DNA from: an uncultured Sphingomonadaceae bacterium
GTDB lineage: Bacteria; Pseudomonadota; Alphaproteobacteria; Sphingomonadales; Sphingomonadaceae
Assembly (NCBI GenBank): GCA_947488625.1
Contig: CANKZR010000001.1
Span: 434,001-498,000, forward strand
DNA: 64,000 bases
Reading direction: 5' to 3'
Positions 25,415-33,742 of this stretch are shown here, in pieces. How positions within the stretch are numbered: position 1 is the stretch's first letter; every line of letters begins with the position of its first letter. The notes under the pieces are model-generated. The model saw nothing but the letters and a program-made list of their open reading frames with translations. It searched no databases and was not told the origin of the DNA. The position numbers and the translations under genes were made by a program.

Positions 25415-27031
25415 TTACTTGGCGTCTTTCTTTGCGGCAGTCTTCTTGGCCGGAGCCTTCTTGGCTGCAGGCTTCTTGTCACCATCGTCGGTTTTCTTCG
25501 CCGCTGCCTTCTTGGCCGGGGCCTTCTTGGCGGCAGGTTTCTTGTCGCCATCGTCGGCCTTTTTCGCCGCTGCTTTCTTGGCCGGGGCTTTCTTGTCTGC
25601 GGGCTTTTCCTCAGCGTCGGCGTCGGCCTTCTTCGCCGGTGCCTTCTTCTTCGCCGCTGCCTTTTTCTTGGCGGCTGGTTTTGCCTTTTCGGCTTCGGCG
25701 CCCTCTTCGGCTTCGATCGCAGCTTCCAGCTCTTCGCGGGTCACTTCACGCTCGGTCACTTCGGCCTTGTCGAACAGGAAGTCGACAACCTTGTCTTCGT
25801 AAAGCGGAGCACGAAGCTGGGCCTGTGCCATCGGCTCGTTCTGGACATATTCCATGAACCGTTGGCGATCTTCGGGGCGATACTGCTGCGCAGCCTGCTG
25901 CATCAGCATCTGCATTTCCTGCTGTGAGATTTCCACGCCATTGGCCTGGCCGATTTCGGACAGCAGCAGGCCAAGACGGACACGGCGCTCAGCAATGCGC
26001 TTGTAATCGTCCTTCTCGGATTCGATTTCCTTGATCGCGGCTTCAGGATCTTCTTCCTTGGCCGCTTCCTGCTGCAGCTGGTTCCAGATCTGTTCGAACT
26101 CGGCCTCCACCATGGTGGGCGGCACATCGAAATCATGGTCCGCAGCCAGCTTGTCAAGCAACTGGCGCTTCATCTGCGTACGGGTAAGACCGGCGCTTTC
26201 CTGCTCGATCTGACCCTTCATCAGCTCTTTCAGCTTGTCGAGGCTTTCGAGCCCCAGGCCCTTGGCGAATTCATCGTCGATCTTGGTTTCACCTTCGACC
26301 TTCACCTGTTTTACGGTGACGTCGAATTCGGCTTCCTTGCCGGCCAGGTGCTCGGCCGGATAGTCTTCGGGGAAAGTGACGGTGATCGTCTTTTCGTCGC
26401 CGGTCTTGGCGCCGGTCAGCTGTTCCTCGAAACCGGGAATGAACTGGCCGGAGCCGATTACCAGAGGAGCGTCCTCGGCCTTGCCGCCTTCGAATTCCTC
26501 GCCATCCACACGGCCGACGAAATCGATGATCAGCTGGTCGCCTTCGGCTGCCTTCTTGGTCTTGGCAGCATCCTTGTAGCTCTTCTGGTTCTCGGCGATG
26601 CGGCCGAGTGCTTCTTCCATCTGCTCGTCGGAAACGGGCACGGTCAGCTTTTCCAGCTTCAAGCCATCGATCGAGGGGGCTTCGATCTGGGGAAGGATTT
26701 CCACCTCGACCGTCAGTTCGGCATCCTTGCCCTGTTCGTAGCCTTCAGCCATTTCCACCTTGGGCTGAAGCGCGGGACGCAGCTTCTTGTCGCGGATCAG
26801 ACCATCGACCGATTCGCGTACCGTGGTGTTCAGCACGTCGGCATGCAGGGCATCGCCGTGCATCTTGCGCACGAGGTTGGCAGGCACCTTGCCGGGGCGG
26901 AAGCCGGGCATGCGTACCTGCGGGGCAACCTTCTTCACTTCGGCATCGATTTTCGATTCGATGTCCTTGGCCGTGATGGTAACGGTATAGGCGCGCTTGA
27001 GGCCTTCATTGGTGGTTTCGACGATCTGCAT
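25415..27031 (-). CDS. tig: Trigger factor with lysine/alanine-rich C-terminal extension
   Basis: Ribosome-bound chaperone and prolyl isomerase. The N-terminal ribosome-binding domain contains the G-F-R-P-G-K signature (MPGFRPGKVPANLV), a FKBP-like domain follows (GDQLIIDFVGRVDGEEFEGG), then the helical chaperone domain to about residue 445. The protein is 538 residues, roughly 100 longer than the usual ~430-450. The extra residues 448-538 are nearly all Lys, Ala, Pro and Asp, built on repeated KKAPAKKAAAKK units like histone H1 or eukaryotic-type linker tails. ATG at 27031 gives the canonical MQIVETTNEGLKRAYTV start. The tail's role (rRNA or nucleic-acid contact?) is unknown. Confidence 0.96.
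   Translation of the reverse strand: MQIVETTNEGLKRAYTVTITAKDIESKIDAEVKKVAPQVRMPGFRPGKVPANLVRKMHGDALHADVLNTTVRESVDGLIRDKKLRPALQPKVEMAEGYEQGKDAELTVEVEILPQIEAPSIDGLKLEKLTVPVSDEQMEEALGRIAENQKSYKDAAKTKKAAEGDQLIIDFVGRVDGEEFEGGKAEDAPLVIGSGQFIPGFEEQLTGAKTGDEKTITVTFPEDYPAEHLAGKEAEFDVTVKQVKVEGETKIDDEFAKGLGLESLDKLKELMKGQIEQESAGLTRTQMKRQLLDKLAADHDFDVPPTMVEAEFEQIWNQLQQEAAKEEDPEAAIKEIESEKDDYKRIAERRVRLGLLLSEIGQANGVEISQQEMQMLMQQAAQQYRPEDRQRFMEYVQNEPMAQAQLRAPLYEDKVVDFLFDKAEVTEREVTREELEAAIEAEEGAEAEKAKPAAKKKAAAKKKAPAKKADADAEEKPADKKAPAKKAAAKKADDGDKKPAAKKAPAKKAAAKKTDDGDKKPAAKKAPAKKTAAKKDAK
25442..25573 (-). repeat. Tandem 66-bp coding repeat in tig
   Basis: Two consecutive 66-base units (25442-25507 and 25508-25573) encode 22-residue blocks rich in KKPAAKKAPAKK and DDGD; a degenerate third unit continues from 25574. 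Differences are mostly single-base. The period preserves the reading frame, so copy number can change without disrupting the protein. Confidence 0.85.
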
Positions 27032-27091
27032 TGTACAGCCTTTACTCAAATCTCTTGTCCGGTTCACGCATGCCGCAACGACATGCGAAAC

Positions 27092-27176
27092 TGGTGCGGG
27101 CGAAGGGACTCGAACCCCCACATCTTGCGATACTGGTACCTAAAACCAGCGCGTCTACCAATTCCGCCACGCCCGC
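27092..27176 (-). tRNA. tRNA-Leu (anticodon UAG)
   Basis: 85 nt including an encoded CCA. The acceptor stem GCGGGCG/CGCCCGC pairs perfectly, the T-loop carries GGTTCGAGTCC, and the anticodon arm CTGGT-TTTAGGT-ACCAG gives anticodon TAG. A long variable arm (class II) is present, as expected for leucine. It reads leftward, upstream of tig. Confidence 0.96.
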
Positions 27177-27336
27177 GGCCCGACGAACCGTGCAGGCAGG
27201 ACGCCTGCGAAACGAAGCGGTGCCCATAGGGGGGGCGGGCGAAAAGGGCAAGGTTCACGATGGATGGATTGTGCAAGAGGAACGCCAGGGGGGTGCGGGG
27301 CGTTTTCCCGATACACGTCACAGAAGGTCGAAGACC

Positions 27337-27618
27337 ATGAGTGAAGGCAAGAAAAATAGCACACAGGACCAGCAAACCGGGACTCGGATAAGCGCGCCCG
27401 TAGAGCCGCTGAGTTCACAGGAACTGGCTGGAGACATCGACAAGCCGGGGAAGGGCGGCGATACCGACGAACCCGGCAAGGGCGGCGATATCGTGGAGCC
27501 TGGAAAAGGCGGCGACGAATTCCCCGATGGTCGCGAGGATTTTGACAATCCCGGCGAACGTCCTTCGGAATTGCCATCACAGCCACCGCCGGACTTGCCG
27601 AACCTTCCGCCGGATTGA
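27337..27618 (+). CDS. Small repetitive, probably disordered protein
   Basis: 93 residues without a recognised domain. Three 9-residue repeats, each ending in PGKGG (DIDKPGKGG, DTDEPGKGG, DIVEPGKGG), cover about residues 33-59; an acidic, Pro-rich tail follows (SQPPPDLPNLPPD). Almost no hydrophobic residues, so probably unstructured and soluble. An AGAAGG precedes the ATG at 27337; longer readings to the left overlap the tRNA and are rejected. It lies 33 bases before the DUF3297 gene. Confidence 0.6.
   Translation: MSEGKKNSTQDQQTGTRISAPVEPLSSQELAGDIDKPGKGGDTDEPGKGGDIVEPGKGGDEFPDGREDFDNPGERPSELPSQPPPDLPNLPPD
27433..27513 (+). repeat. Three 27-bp tandem repeats in a small gene
   Basis: Three successive 27-base units encode the three nine-residue PGKGG-ending blocks of the small protein at 27337. 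The units differ at several third positions. Confidence 0.7.
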
Positions 27619-27651
27619 TTTTTGCGCCCGCGGGTCTAGGGGCTGTCAGCC

Positions 27652-27936
27652 ATGAGCGAAGAAACCAGCAACGACACCCCGCCCGATCACCTTTCGATCG
27701 ATCCGCACAGCGAACATTTCGATGCCGATAAGCTGCAACGCGGCGTCGGGATCAAGTTCAAGGACAGGCAGCGCACCGATATCGAGGAATACTGTATTTC
27801 GGAAGGCTGGGTGCGCGTTCAGGCGGGCAAGACGGTCGATCGCAAGGGCCGTCCCCTGACGATCAAGCTGAACGGTCCGGTTGAAGCCTGGTACGAGGAT
27901 CTGGGCGAGAACCCGCCTGTTGCGAAGGCCAACTGA
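27652..27936 (+). CDS. DUF3297 family protein
   Basis: 94 residues; recognisable from HLSIDPHSEHFDADKLQRGV and GIKFKDRQRTDIEEYCISEGW, the DUF3297 signature found across proteobacteria. Small, soluble and without signal peptide; function unknown. It runs in the same direction as the repetitive small gene upstream and ends in a strong terminator facing nhaA. Confidence 0.88.
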   Translation: MSEETSNDTPPDHLSIDPHSEHFDADKLQRGVGIKFKDRQRTDIEEYCISEGWVRVQAGKTVDRKGRPLTIKLNGPVEAWYEDLGENPPVAKAN

Positions 27937-27970
27937 GTAGCTGCCGCTTACCTTTTCGACCCTGACGAGA

Positions 27971-28004
27971 AAAAGGGCCACCGCCTTCAGGCAGTGGCCC
28001 TTTT
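27971..28004. terminator. Bidirectional intrinsic terminator (DUF3297 / nhaA)
   Basis: AAAAGGGCCAC(c)GCC pairs with GGC(a)GTGGCCCTTTT around TTCA. A-run and T-run flank both sides, so it can end both converging transcripts. Confidence 0.93.
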
Positions 28005-28010
28005 GTTTTG

Positions 28011-29237
28011 TCAGACCACGGGACTGGTGGGATCGTCCGCGATCTCTTCGGGATGCGGCGTCGTCAACCGCAGGATGATATAGCCCATTACAGCCGAGAT
28101 CAGCGAGCCGGTGAGAATGCCGATCTTCGCTTCGTCGCGCAGGAACCGCGCAGCTTCGCCGGAACCGGGGAACGCGAGCTCGCCGATAAACAGGCTCATC
28201 GTGAAGCCGATGCCGCACAGGATCGAAACACCCCAGACCTCCGGCCACGAACATCCCGGCGGCATCTTCACGATGCCTAGTTTCACCGAGGCCCAGACGG
28301 TGCTGAATATGCCGACCTGCTTACCGATCACAAGACCGGCGGCAATGGCCAGCGGCAGAGGGTCAAGCAGGTTTTCAAGGCCTAGCCCTTCGAGACTGAC
28401 GCCCGCATTCGCAAAACCGAAGATGGGTACGACCAGATAGGCGCTCCACGGCACGAGCGAATGTTCGACATTCTCGAGCATGGAATAACCATCCTTCGAT
28501 TGCATCGGGATGGTGAAGGCGGCCAGCACGCCGGCAATCGTGGCATGGACGCCAGAGTTCAGCACGCAATACCACAGCAGGATCGTACCGATAACGAACA
28601 GCGACAGGTGACGCACTTTCGCACGGTTCATCGCCACCATGGCGAGGAACACGCCGAGCGAGATCAAAAGCCACATGATTTTCGGATCGCTGTAGAAGAT
28701 GGCAATAATGGCGACCGCACCGATATCGTCCACGATAGCCACGGTCAGCAGAAACAGGCGCAGCGATTTGGGCACGCGAGTGCCCAGCAGTCCGATCACG
28801 CCCATGGCAAAGGCGATATCGGTGGCCGCAGGGATCGCCATGCCATTGCTGTATTCCGCCACACCGCCGGTAACGAGCAGGAAGACACCGATTGGTGCTG
28901 CCATGCCCGCTATGGCGGCAAGGATGGGAAGGGTGCGTTGTTTGGGATCCGACAGGTTGCCGCAGATCAGCTCTCTCTTAACTTCCAGGCCGACCACGAA
29001 GAAGAATATCACCATCAACCCGTCGTTGATCCACAGGCGCAGCGTGTTCAGGTAGAACGTGTCCTTGGGCCAGAGATAGCCGTTGAACAGATCGAAGTAA
29101 GCCGGCGCAACGCCCGAATTGGCTACCACCAATGCCACGACGGCTACGGCGATAAGCAATATGCCCTCGAAAGCATCGGCCTTGAACAGGGCTTTGAAGT
29201 TGCGAACGGCGGATCTGAGGATGTTGGGTTCTGACAT
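28011..29237 (-). CDS. nhaA: Na+/H+ antiporter NhaA
   Basis: 408 residues with about 12 hydrophobic segments. The paired transport aspartates lie in VAIVDDIGAVAIIAIFY, and VVGLEVKRELICGNLSDP, IPAATDIAFAMGV and GFTMSLFIGELAF are conserved NhaA stretches. It exchanges Na+ or Li+ for protons at the inner membrane, raising salt and alkali tolerance; a marine or brackish lifestyle is consistent but not shown. The ATG at 29237 is chosen; an upstream extension of 35 residues has no family match. It diverges from the glycosyltransferase gene. Confidence 0.95.
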   Translation of the reverse strand: MSEPNILRSAVRNFKALFKADAFEGILLIAVAVVALVVANSGVAPAYFDLFNGYLWPKDTFYLNTLRLWINDGLMVIFFFVVGLEVKRELICGNLSDPKQRTLPILAAIAGMAAPIGVFLLVTGGVAEYSNGMAIPAATDIAFAMGVIGLLGTRVPKSLRLFLLTVAIVDDIGAVAIIAIFYSDPKIMWLLISLGVFLAMVAMNRAKVRHLSLFVIGTILLWYCVLNSGVHATIAGVLAAFTIPMQSKDGYSMLENVEHSLVPWSAYLVVPIFGFANAGVSLEGLGLENLLDPLPLAIAAGLVIGKQVGIFSTVWASVKLGIVKMPPGCSWPEVWGVSILCGIGFTMSLFIGELAFPGSGEAARFLRDEAKIGILTGSLISAVMGYIILRLTTPHPEEIADDPTSPVV

Positions 29238-29373
29238 GGCAAAGGCCCTTTCCCAATAACGACGGTTTATGCAAGCCTGCAATATGGTCATGTCCATCGT
29301 CCGCGAGGCCTTATTGCCTTTTGCGCCGCAAAGTTTATCCACTAGTGCAAATACTTAGTTACGGGGCGTGGGG

Positions 29374-30777
29374 ATGGGCGATACCGCCGCGACGGTGCTG
29401 CACTGGCTGGCACTGGTCGAACATGAGTTGTTGCTGTTTGCAGGTTTTTTCTTCCTGCTTGGCGCGTTCGACGAACTGTCGATGGATTTAACGTGGTTCT
29501 GGCTGCGCCTCACGGGGCGCGCGCAAACGCCTGTCATCAGCCGACGCGATATCTATCATAGGCGACTGTCCGGACGGGCAGCGGTGCTTGTGCCAACATG
29601 GGAAGAGGCGAATGTCATCGCCGATACGTTGGCTCACGCCCTGTCCGTGTGGCCGCAGGACGATCTGCGTTTTTACGTCGGCGTCTATCGCAATGACGCC
29701 GAAACACTGGAAGCGGCCGCCCACGGGGCGGAAGGTGACAGGCGCGTACGTATCGTCGTGCACGATCGTGATGGCCCATCCACCAAAGCGGACTGCCTGA
29801 ATCGCCTGTACGCAGCCATGCAGCAGGATGAGCTACGCGAGGGGCGTGAAGCGCGGATGGTGCTGTTGCACGATGCGGAAGACATGGTGGACGCGGCCGC
29901 GCTTTCGCTGCTGGATCACGCGATCGGTACAGCCCAATTCGTGCAGCTACCGGTCTTGCCCATGCCACGAAAAGCCGCGCGCTGGATCGGAAGCCACTAT
30001 TGCGAGGAGTTTGCCGAGGCGCATGGCAAGTCGATGGTGGTTCGCAATGCGCTGGGTGCCAGCCTGCCTGCTGCCGGTGTCGGTTGCGCGTTCGAGCGGC
30101 GCACCCTTTCCGACATAGCGAGAAAGTCCGGGCGCGATACACCGTTCGACGAGGATTCGCTGACGGAGGATTACGAACTCGGCATCAGGGTCGCGGCTAT
30201 GGGCGGTGCCTCGCGCTTCCTGCGGGTGCGCGGGGAAGACGGGCGCCTGGTTGCGACCCGCGCATTCTTCCCTGATCAACTAGGCCCTGCCGTTCGCCAG
30301 AAAGCCCGCTGGATGCATGGCATCGCCTTGCAGGGATGGGACAGGCTCGGCTGGACCGGCGGCCCCGGCGAATGGTGGATGCGCCTGCGCGACCGCCGCG
30401 GTCCGCTTTCCGCTGTCGTGCTATTCACAGGCTATGCCCTGATGGCACTTGCCCTGCTGCTGGTCGGGCTGAAAGCTGGCGGTCTTGCCGCGCCCTGGCA
30501 ACCAAGCGGCCTGCTGACCGCGCTGCTGGCCTTCAATCTTGCCAGTTTCGCATGGCGCGCCTTCATGCGGTTCAATTTTACCAAGGCAGAGTACGGCTGG
30601 CGGGAAGGGCTTCGCGCGGTCCTGCGGATACCAGTGGCCAACGTTATCAGCATCATGGCCGGATATCGTGCGCTGTTTGCCTATGGCAGGTCATTGCGCG
30701 GTGAAGCGTTGCAGTGGGAAAAGACAGCGCATGATGCCCATCCTGCGCGCGCGGATGCGCTCGAATGGGCGCGATGA
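29374..30777 (+). CDS. NfrB-like inner-membrane glycosyltransferase (family 2), short form
   Basis: 467 residues: an N-terminal hydrophobic segment, a cytosolic GT-A domain (TWEEANVI, HDAEDMVD with the DxD-type acids, TEDYELGIR and QKARWMHG, a Q-x-x-R-W-like motif of processive enzymes) and C-terminal membrane helices. The order resembles NfrB of E. coli, which with NfrA makes and exports the exopolysaccharide used by phage N4. E. coli NfrB is longer and carries a C-terminal cyclic-di-GMP-binding domain that is absent here. ATG at 29374 preferred over a GTG two codons earlier. Overlaps the next gene (ATGA). Confidence 0.8.
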   Translation: MGDTAATVLHWLALVEHELLLFAGFFFLLGAFDELSMDLTWFWLRLTGRAQTPVISRRDIYHRRLSGRAAVLVPTWEEANVIADTLAHALSVWPQDDLRFYVGVYRNDAETLEAAAHGAEGDRRVRIVVHDRDGPSTKADCLNRLYAAMQQDELREGREARMVLLHDAEDMVDAAALSLLDHAIGTAQFVQLPVLPMPRKAARWIGSHYCEEFAEAHGKSMVVRNALGASLPAAGVGCAFERRTLSDIARKSGRDTPFDEDSLTEDYELGIRVAAMGGASRFLRVRGEDGRLVATRAFFPDQLGPAVRQKARWMHGIALQGWDRLGWTGGPGEWWMRLRDRRGPLSAVVLFTGYALMALALLLVGLKAGGLAAPWQPSGLLTALLAFNLASFAWRAFMRFNFTKAEYGWREGLRAVLRIPVANVISIMAGYRALFAYGRSLRGEALQWEKTAHDAHPARADALEWAR

Positions 30778-31904
30778 AGGCTGGCAAGTCCGGCAATCGC
30801 GGATGGCCGCTCATGTCCCTCGGGCTGGTGCTCGGCGGCTGGGTACTGCTGCGCGCGGCACTGTGGGAGGCGCCATTCCCGCCATTGATCTCGCCCATCG
30901 CTGAGGAAGAGCGGGGTTCGCAATCCTCACCTCGCAAGCCAGCCGTTGTCGAACAGCGGGTTTCGGCATGGTTGAACGACGAGTCGATGCCGTTGCTGGA
31001 AAGTTCATCTGTTCGTGAAGGGCATGAGCAACCGGAGCTCGGTTTCCTGCCAGTGCCGGGCAACCCTGTTCGGGATCACGCAAGCGCGGGCAGTGCAGAG
31101 CGAAACGACGCGCATTCGGGGCTGCTAAATGGTGCATGGGGCGGGGCTAGGCACGAGGAATGCCAGACGGCACCATACCCCGGCACCACACCCATTGCGC
31201 CCGGCGTTACGAGTGTACCTGTTACGACAAGGGAAGGGCCGCGTGGGCCCCACTCAAGACGGTGGTCGGGCGATTTCTGGGCGCTCTGGCGAGAAGATAC
31301 GACCACGGCGCTGACGTCGGGGCGGCCAAGCTATGGTCGCAGCCAGGCAGGCGCGGTCCTGCGCTACCACCTCGATCCTTCGAGCGACCGTGCGCCGCAG
31401 TTGCATCTTCGCGCGACCCGGGCATTGGAGGGCGAGCGCGAAACCGACCTTGCTCTGGGCGCTTCGACGCGGCCGATACCTGCCGTCCCCGTGCGCCTTG
31501 CAGCAGAAGCGCGCATAAGCGAGACCGACAGGGGCTCCGAGATACGCGGTGCAGTATATGCTGTCACCGAAGTACCGCCGGTGGACCTTCCCGCAGGGCT
31601 GACGGCGGAGGCCTATTTGCAAGGCGGTTTTGTGTCAGGTGAATTCACAACGGCTTTCGTCGATGGCCAGACGCGGGTGACACGCGAACTGGTGGGAACG
31701 CGGGATTTTCGACTCACCGCAGGCGCCGCCGCCTGGGGCGGAGCACAGGACGATGCACAGCGGCTGGATATCGGCCCCAGTCTGGGCGTCGGTTTTCGTA
31801 TCGGTCGGGCACGCGGAAGGATTGCGGCGGACTATCGTATTCGCATCGTCGGCGACGCAGAGCCATCTAGTGGCCCTGCGCTCACACTCACGGCAGGATT
31901 TTAG
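30774..31904 (+). CDS. NfrA-like C-terminal outer-membrane domain protein
   Basis: 376 residues. An N-terminal hydrophobic segment (GLVLGGWVLLRAALW) precedes a long low-complexity, Pro/Ser-rich linker, then a region of alternating beta-strands from about residue 170 to the terminal Phe (LTLTAGF), as in outer-membrane barrels; YLQGGFVSGEF and ADYRIRIVG recall the C-terminal domain of NfrA. The start overlaps the NfrB-like stop (ATGA), so the two are translated together. It is much shorter than E. coli NfrA (~990 residues) and shows no TPR array. Assignment rests mainly on partner and beta-strand pattern. Confidence 0.6.
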   Translation: MKAGKSGNRGWPLMSLGLVLGGWVLLRAALWEAPFPPLISPIAEEERGSQSSPRKPAVVEQRVSAWLNDESMPLLESSSVREGHEQPELGFLPVPGNPVRDHASAGSAERNDAHSGLLNGAWGGARHEECQTAPYPGTTPIAPGVTSVPVTTREGPRGPHSRRWSGDFWALWREDTTTALTSGRPSYGRSQAGAVLRYHLDPSSDRAPQLHLRATRALEGERETDLALGASTRPIPAVPVRLAAEARISETDRGSEIRGAVYAVTEVPPVDLPAGLTAEAYLQGGFVSGEFTTAFVDGQTRVTRELVGTRDFRLTAGAAAWGGAQDDAQRLDIGPSLGVGFRIGRARGRIAADYRIRIVGDAEPSSGPALTLTAGF

Positions 31905-31957
31905 GCAAAGCGCGCATTCACCTTCAATCAACCGCGCCTTTGCACTAGGCGCAAGTC

Positions 31958-32872
31958 ATGGATGTCTACCTCCCCATTGCCAATCTGGCTGTCGACGGTC
32001 TCGTGATCGTCGCGCTGGGCGTGGCGACGGGCATCCTTTCGGGCGTTTTTGGCGTGGGGGGTGGCTTTCTCACCACGCCGCTGCTGATCTTCTACGGCAT
32101 CCCGCCCACTGTCGCCGCCGCCTCTGCCGCGACGCAGGTAACTGGCGCAAGCGTATCGGGCGTGTTCGCCCATAGTCGCAAACAGGGCGTAGATTACCAA
32201 ATGGGTGCCGTGACCGTGGCGGGCGGCATGATGGGCGCGTTGCTGGGAGCGTTGATATTCAATCTGCTTCGTTCGGCCGGCCAGATCGATGTGGTGATCA
32301 ACGTTCTGTATGTAGTGATGCTGGGCACGATAGGCGGTCTTATGGCGCGCGAGAGCGTCGAATCGCTACGCAACGGATCAGCCAAGTCCGGCCAGCGTCC
32401 GGCGAAGCGGCGACACCACCCGATGATCGCCAGTTTGCCCTATCGCTGGCGCTTCTATCGCTCTGGCCTGTATATTTCTCCGCTGGGGCCGCTGATACTG
32501 GGCGTAGTGGTCGGCATCTTGACTATGTTGATGGGCGTGGGGGGCGGGTTTTTCATGGTGCCTGCCATGCTCTATATTCTCGGCATGAGCGCCAAGGTCG
32601 TCGTCGGCACCAGCCTGTTCAACATCCTTTTCATCACCATGCTGGTGACAATGGTGCATGCCTTCACCACTCGCGCGGTCGATATCGTGCTGGCAGGACT
32701 GCTCCTTGTCGGCTCGGTTACCGGCGCACAGCTGGGCACCAAGATCGCCAGCTTTGCAAAGCCCGAACATCTGCGGCTGGTTCTGGCGATGATCGTGCTG
32801 GCCATTGCCATGCGCATGGCATTCAACCTGGGCGTGCGCCCTGACGAGGTCTATACTGTGGTGCCGTTATGA
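31958..32872 (+). CDS. TauE/SafE-family sulfite/sulfonate exporter
   Basis: 304 residues, about eight transmembrane helices in two homologous halves, each starting with a GVFGVGGGFLTTPLL- or LMGVGGGFFMVPAML-type motif characteristic of TauE/SafE. Members export sulfite, sulfonates or sulfoacetate, or take part in organosulfur uptake. Its stop overlaps the TIGR02186 start (ATGA); this pairing recurs in alphaproteobacteria, so the two probably work together. It does not appear to belong to the preceding Nfr-like unit, being 53 bases further on. Confidence 0.9.
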   Translation: MDVYLPIANLAVDGLVIVALGVATGILSGVFGVGGGFLTTPLLIFYGIPPTVAAASAATQVTGASVSGVFAHSRKQGVDYQMGAVTVAGGMMGALLGALIFNLLRSAGQIDVVINVLYVVMLGTIGGLMARESVESLRNGSAKSGQRPAKRRHHPMIASLPYRWRFYRSGLYISPLGPLILGVVVGILTMLMGVGGGFFMVPAMLYILGMSAKVVVGTSLFNILFITMLVTMVHAFTTRAVDIVLAGLLLVGSVTGAQLGTKIASFAKPEHLRLVLAMIVLAIAMRMAFNLGVRPDEVYTVVPL

Positions 32873-33645
32873 GGAGGCTTGTCACCCTCCTGCTGGCTCT
32901 TGCCATAGTACCGGCTGCGCTTGCGTCAGTTGCCGTGGCGCAGGATCGCGACCCGATACTTGTGCCCGAAATTTCGCAGCACGATATTGTCCTGCGGCAG
33001 GGCTTCACCGGTGCGAATCTGCTGCTCTACGGTGCGGTTCTCAATCCTGACGATCGCGATATCGAATACGATATCGTGGTCGTGCTGAAAGGCCCGACGC
33101 AGCCTATCCAGGTGCGAGAGAAGGAACGGATCTTCGGGATCTGGATCAATTCCGAAACAACTTCCTATCGCTCAGTGCCCTCTTTTTACGCCATGGCCAG
33201 CTCGCGCCCCGTGCTCGACATTGTGGATGAACGAACCGCAGCCATTTACGAGCTTGGCCTGAGCTATTTGCAGCTATCACCGTCGGGCTCGATCAATCCC
33301 GCCGAACAGCGGCGCTTTTCGGAAGGTCTGGTCGATTTGCGTCAGCGCCAGGGCCTCTACGCGCAGTATGACGAGGGCGTGCACATTTCCGAAGGCGTGC
33401 TGTACCGTGCGGATATTCCCATCCCGTCAAACGTGATTTCCGGTCGATATGTGGCGGAAACATTTGCCATCACCGATGGCCGCGTCATTTCCTCTGCCAC
33501 CTCGGAAGTGCAGGTTTTCAAGGAAGGGTTCGAACTGGGCGTGGAAGAAGCGGCGAACGACTATTCATTTTTTTACGGATTGTTCGCTGTTGGCCTCTCG
33601 GTTTTCATGGGATGGGCCGCGGGCAGGCTTTTTGCCATGGTCTGA
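32869..33645 (+). CDS. TIGR02186-family exported transmembrane protein
   Basis: 258 residues: signal peptide (ending AVAQD), a periplasmic beta-rich domain (VPEISQHDIVLRQGFTGANL, LLYGAVLNPDDRDIEYDIVVV) and a single C-terminal membrane helix (YGLFAVGLSVFMGWAAGRLF). This is the Alph_Pro_TM/TIGR02186 architecture, of unknown function. Its four-base overlap with the TauE/SafE gene argues for a direct partnership, perhaps a periplasmic accessory to the exporter. Confidence 0.88.
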   Translation: MRRLVTLLLALAIVPAALASVAVAQDRDPILVPEISQHDIVLRQGFTGANLLLYGAVLNPDDRDIEYDIVVVLKGPTQPIQVREKERIFGIWINSETTSYRSVPSFYAMASSRPVLDIVDERTAAIYELGLSYLQLSPSGSINPAEQRRFSEGLVDLRQRQGLYAQYDEGVHISEGVLYRADIPIPSNVISGRYVAETFAITDGRVISSATSEVQVFKEGFELGVEEAANDYSFFYGLFAVGLSVFMGWAAGRLFAMV

Positions 33646-33742
33646 TGGACTTGCAAAGGTCGGCGCACGCGCAGTTTATGCGATTTTAACCCCATCTGGT
33701 TATCGCAGCCCAATATCACCTTGGCTGCGAGAAACCCTTATC

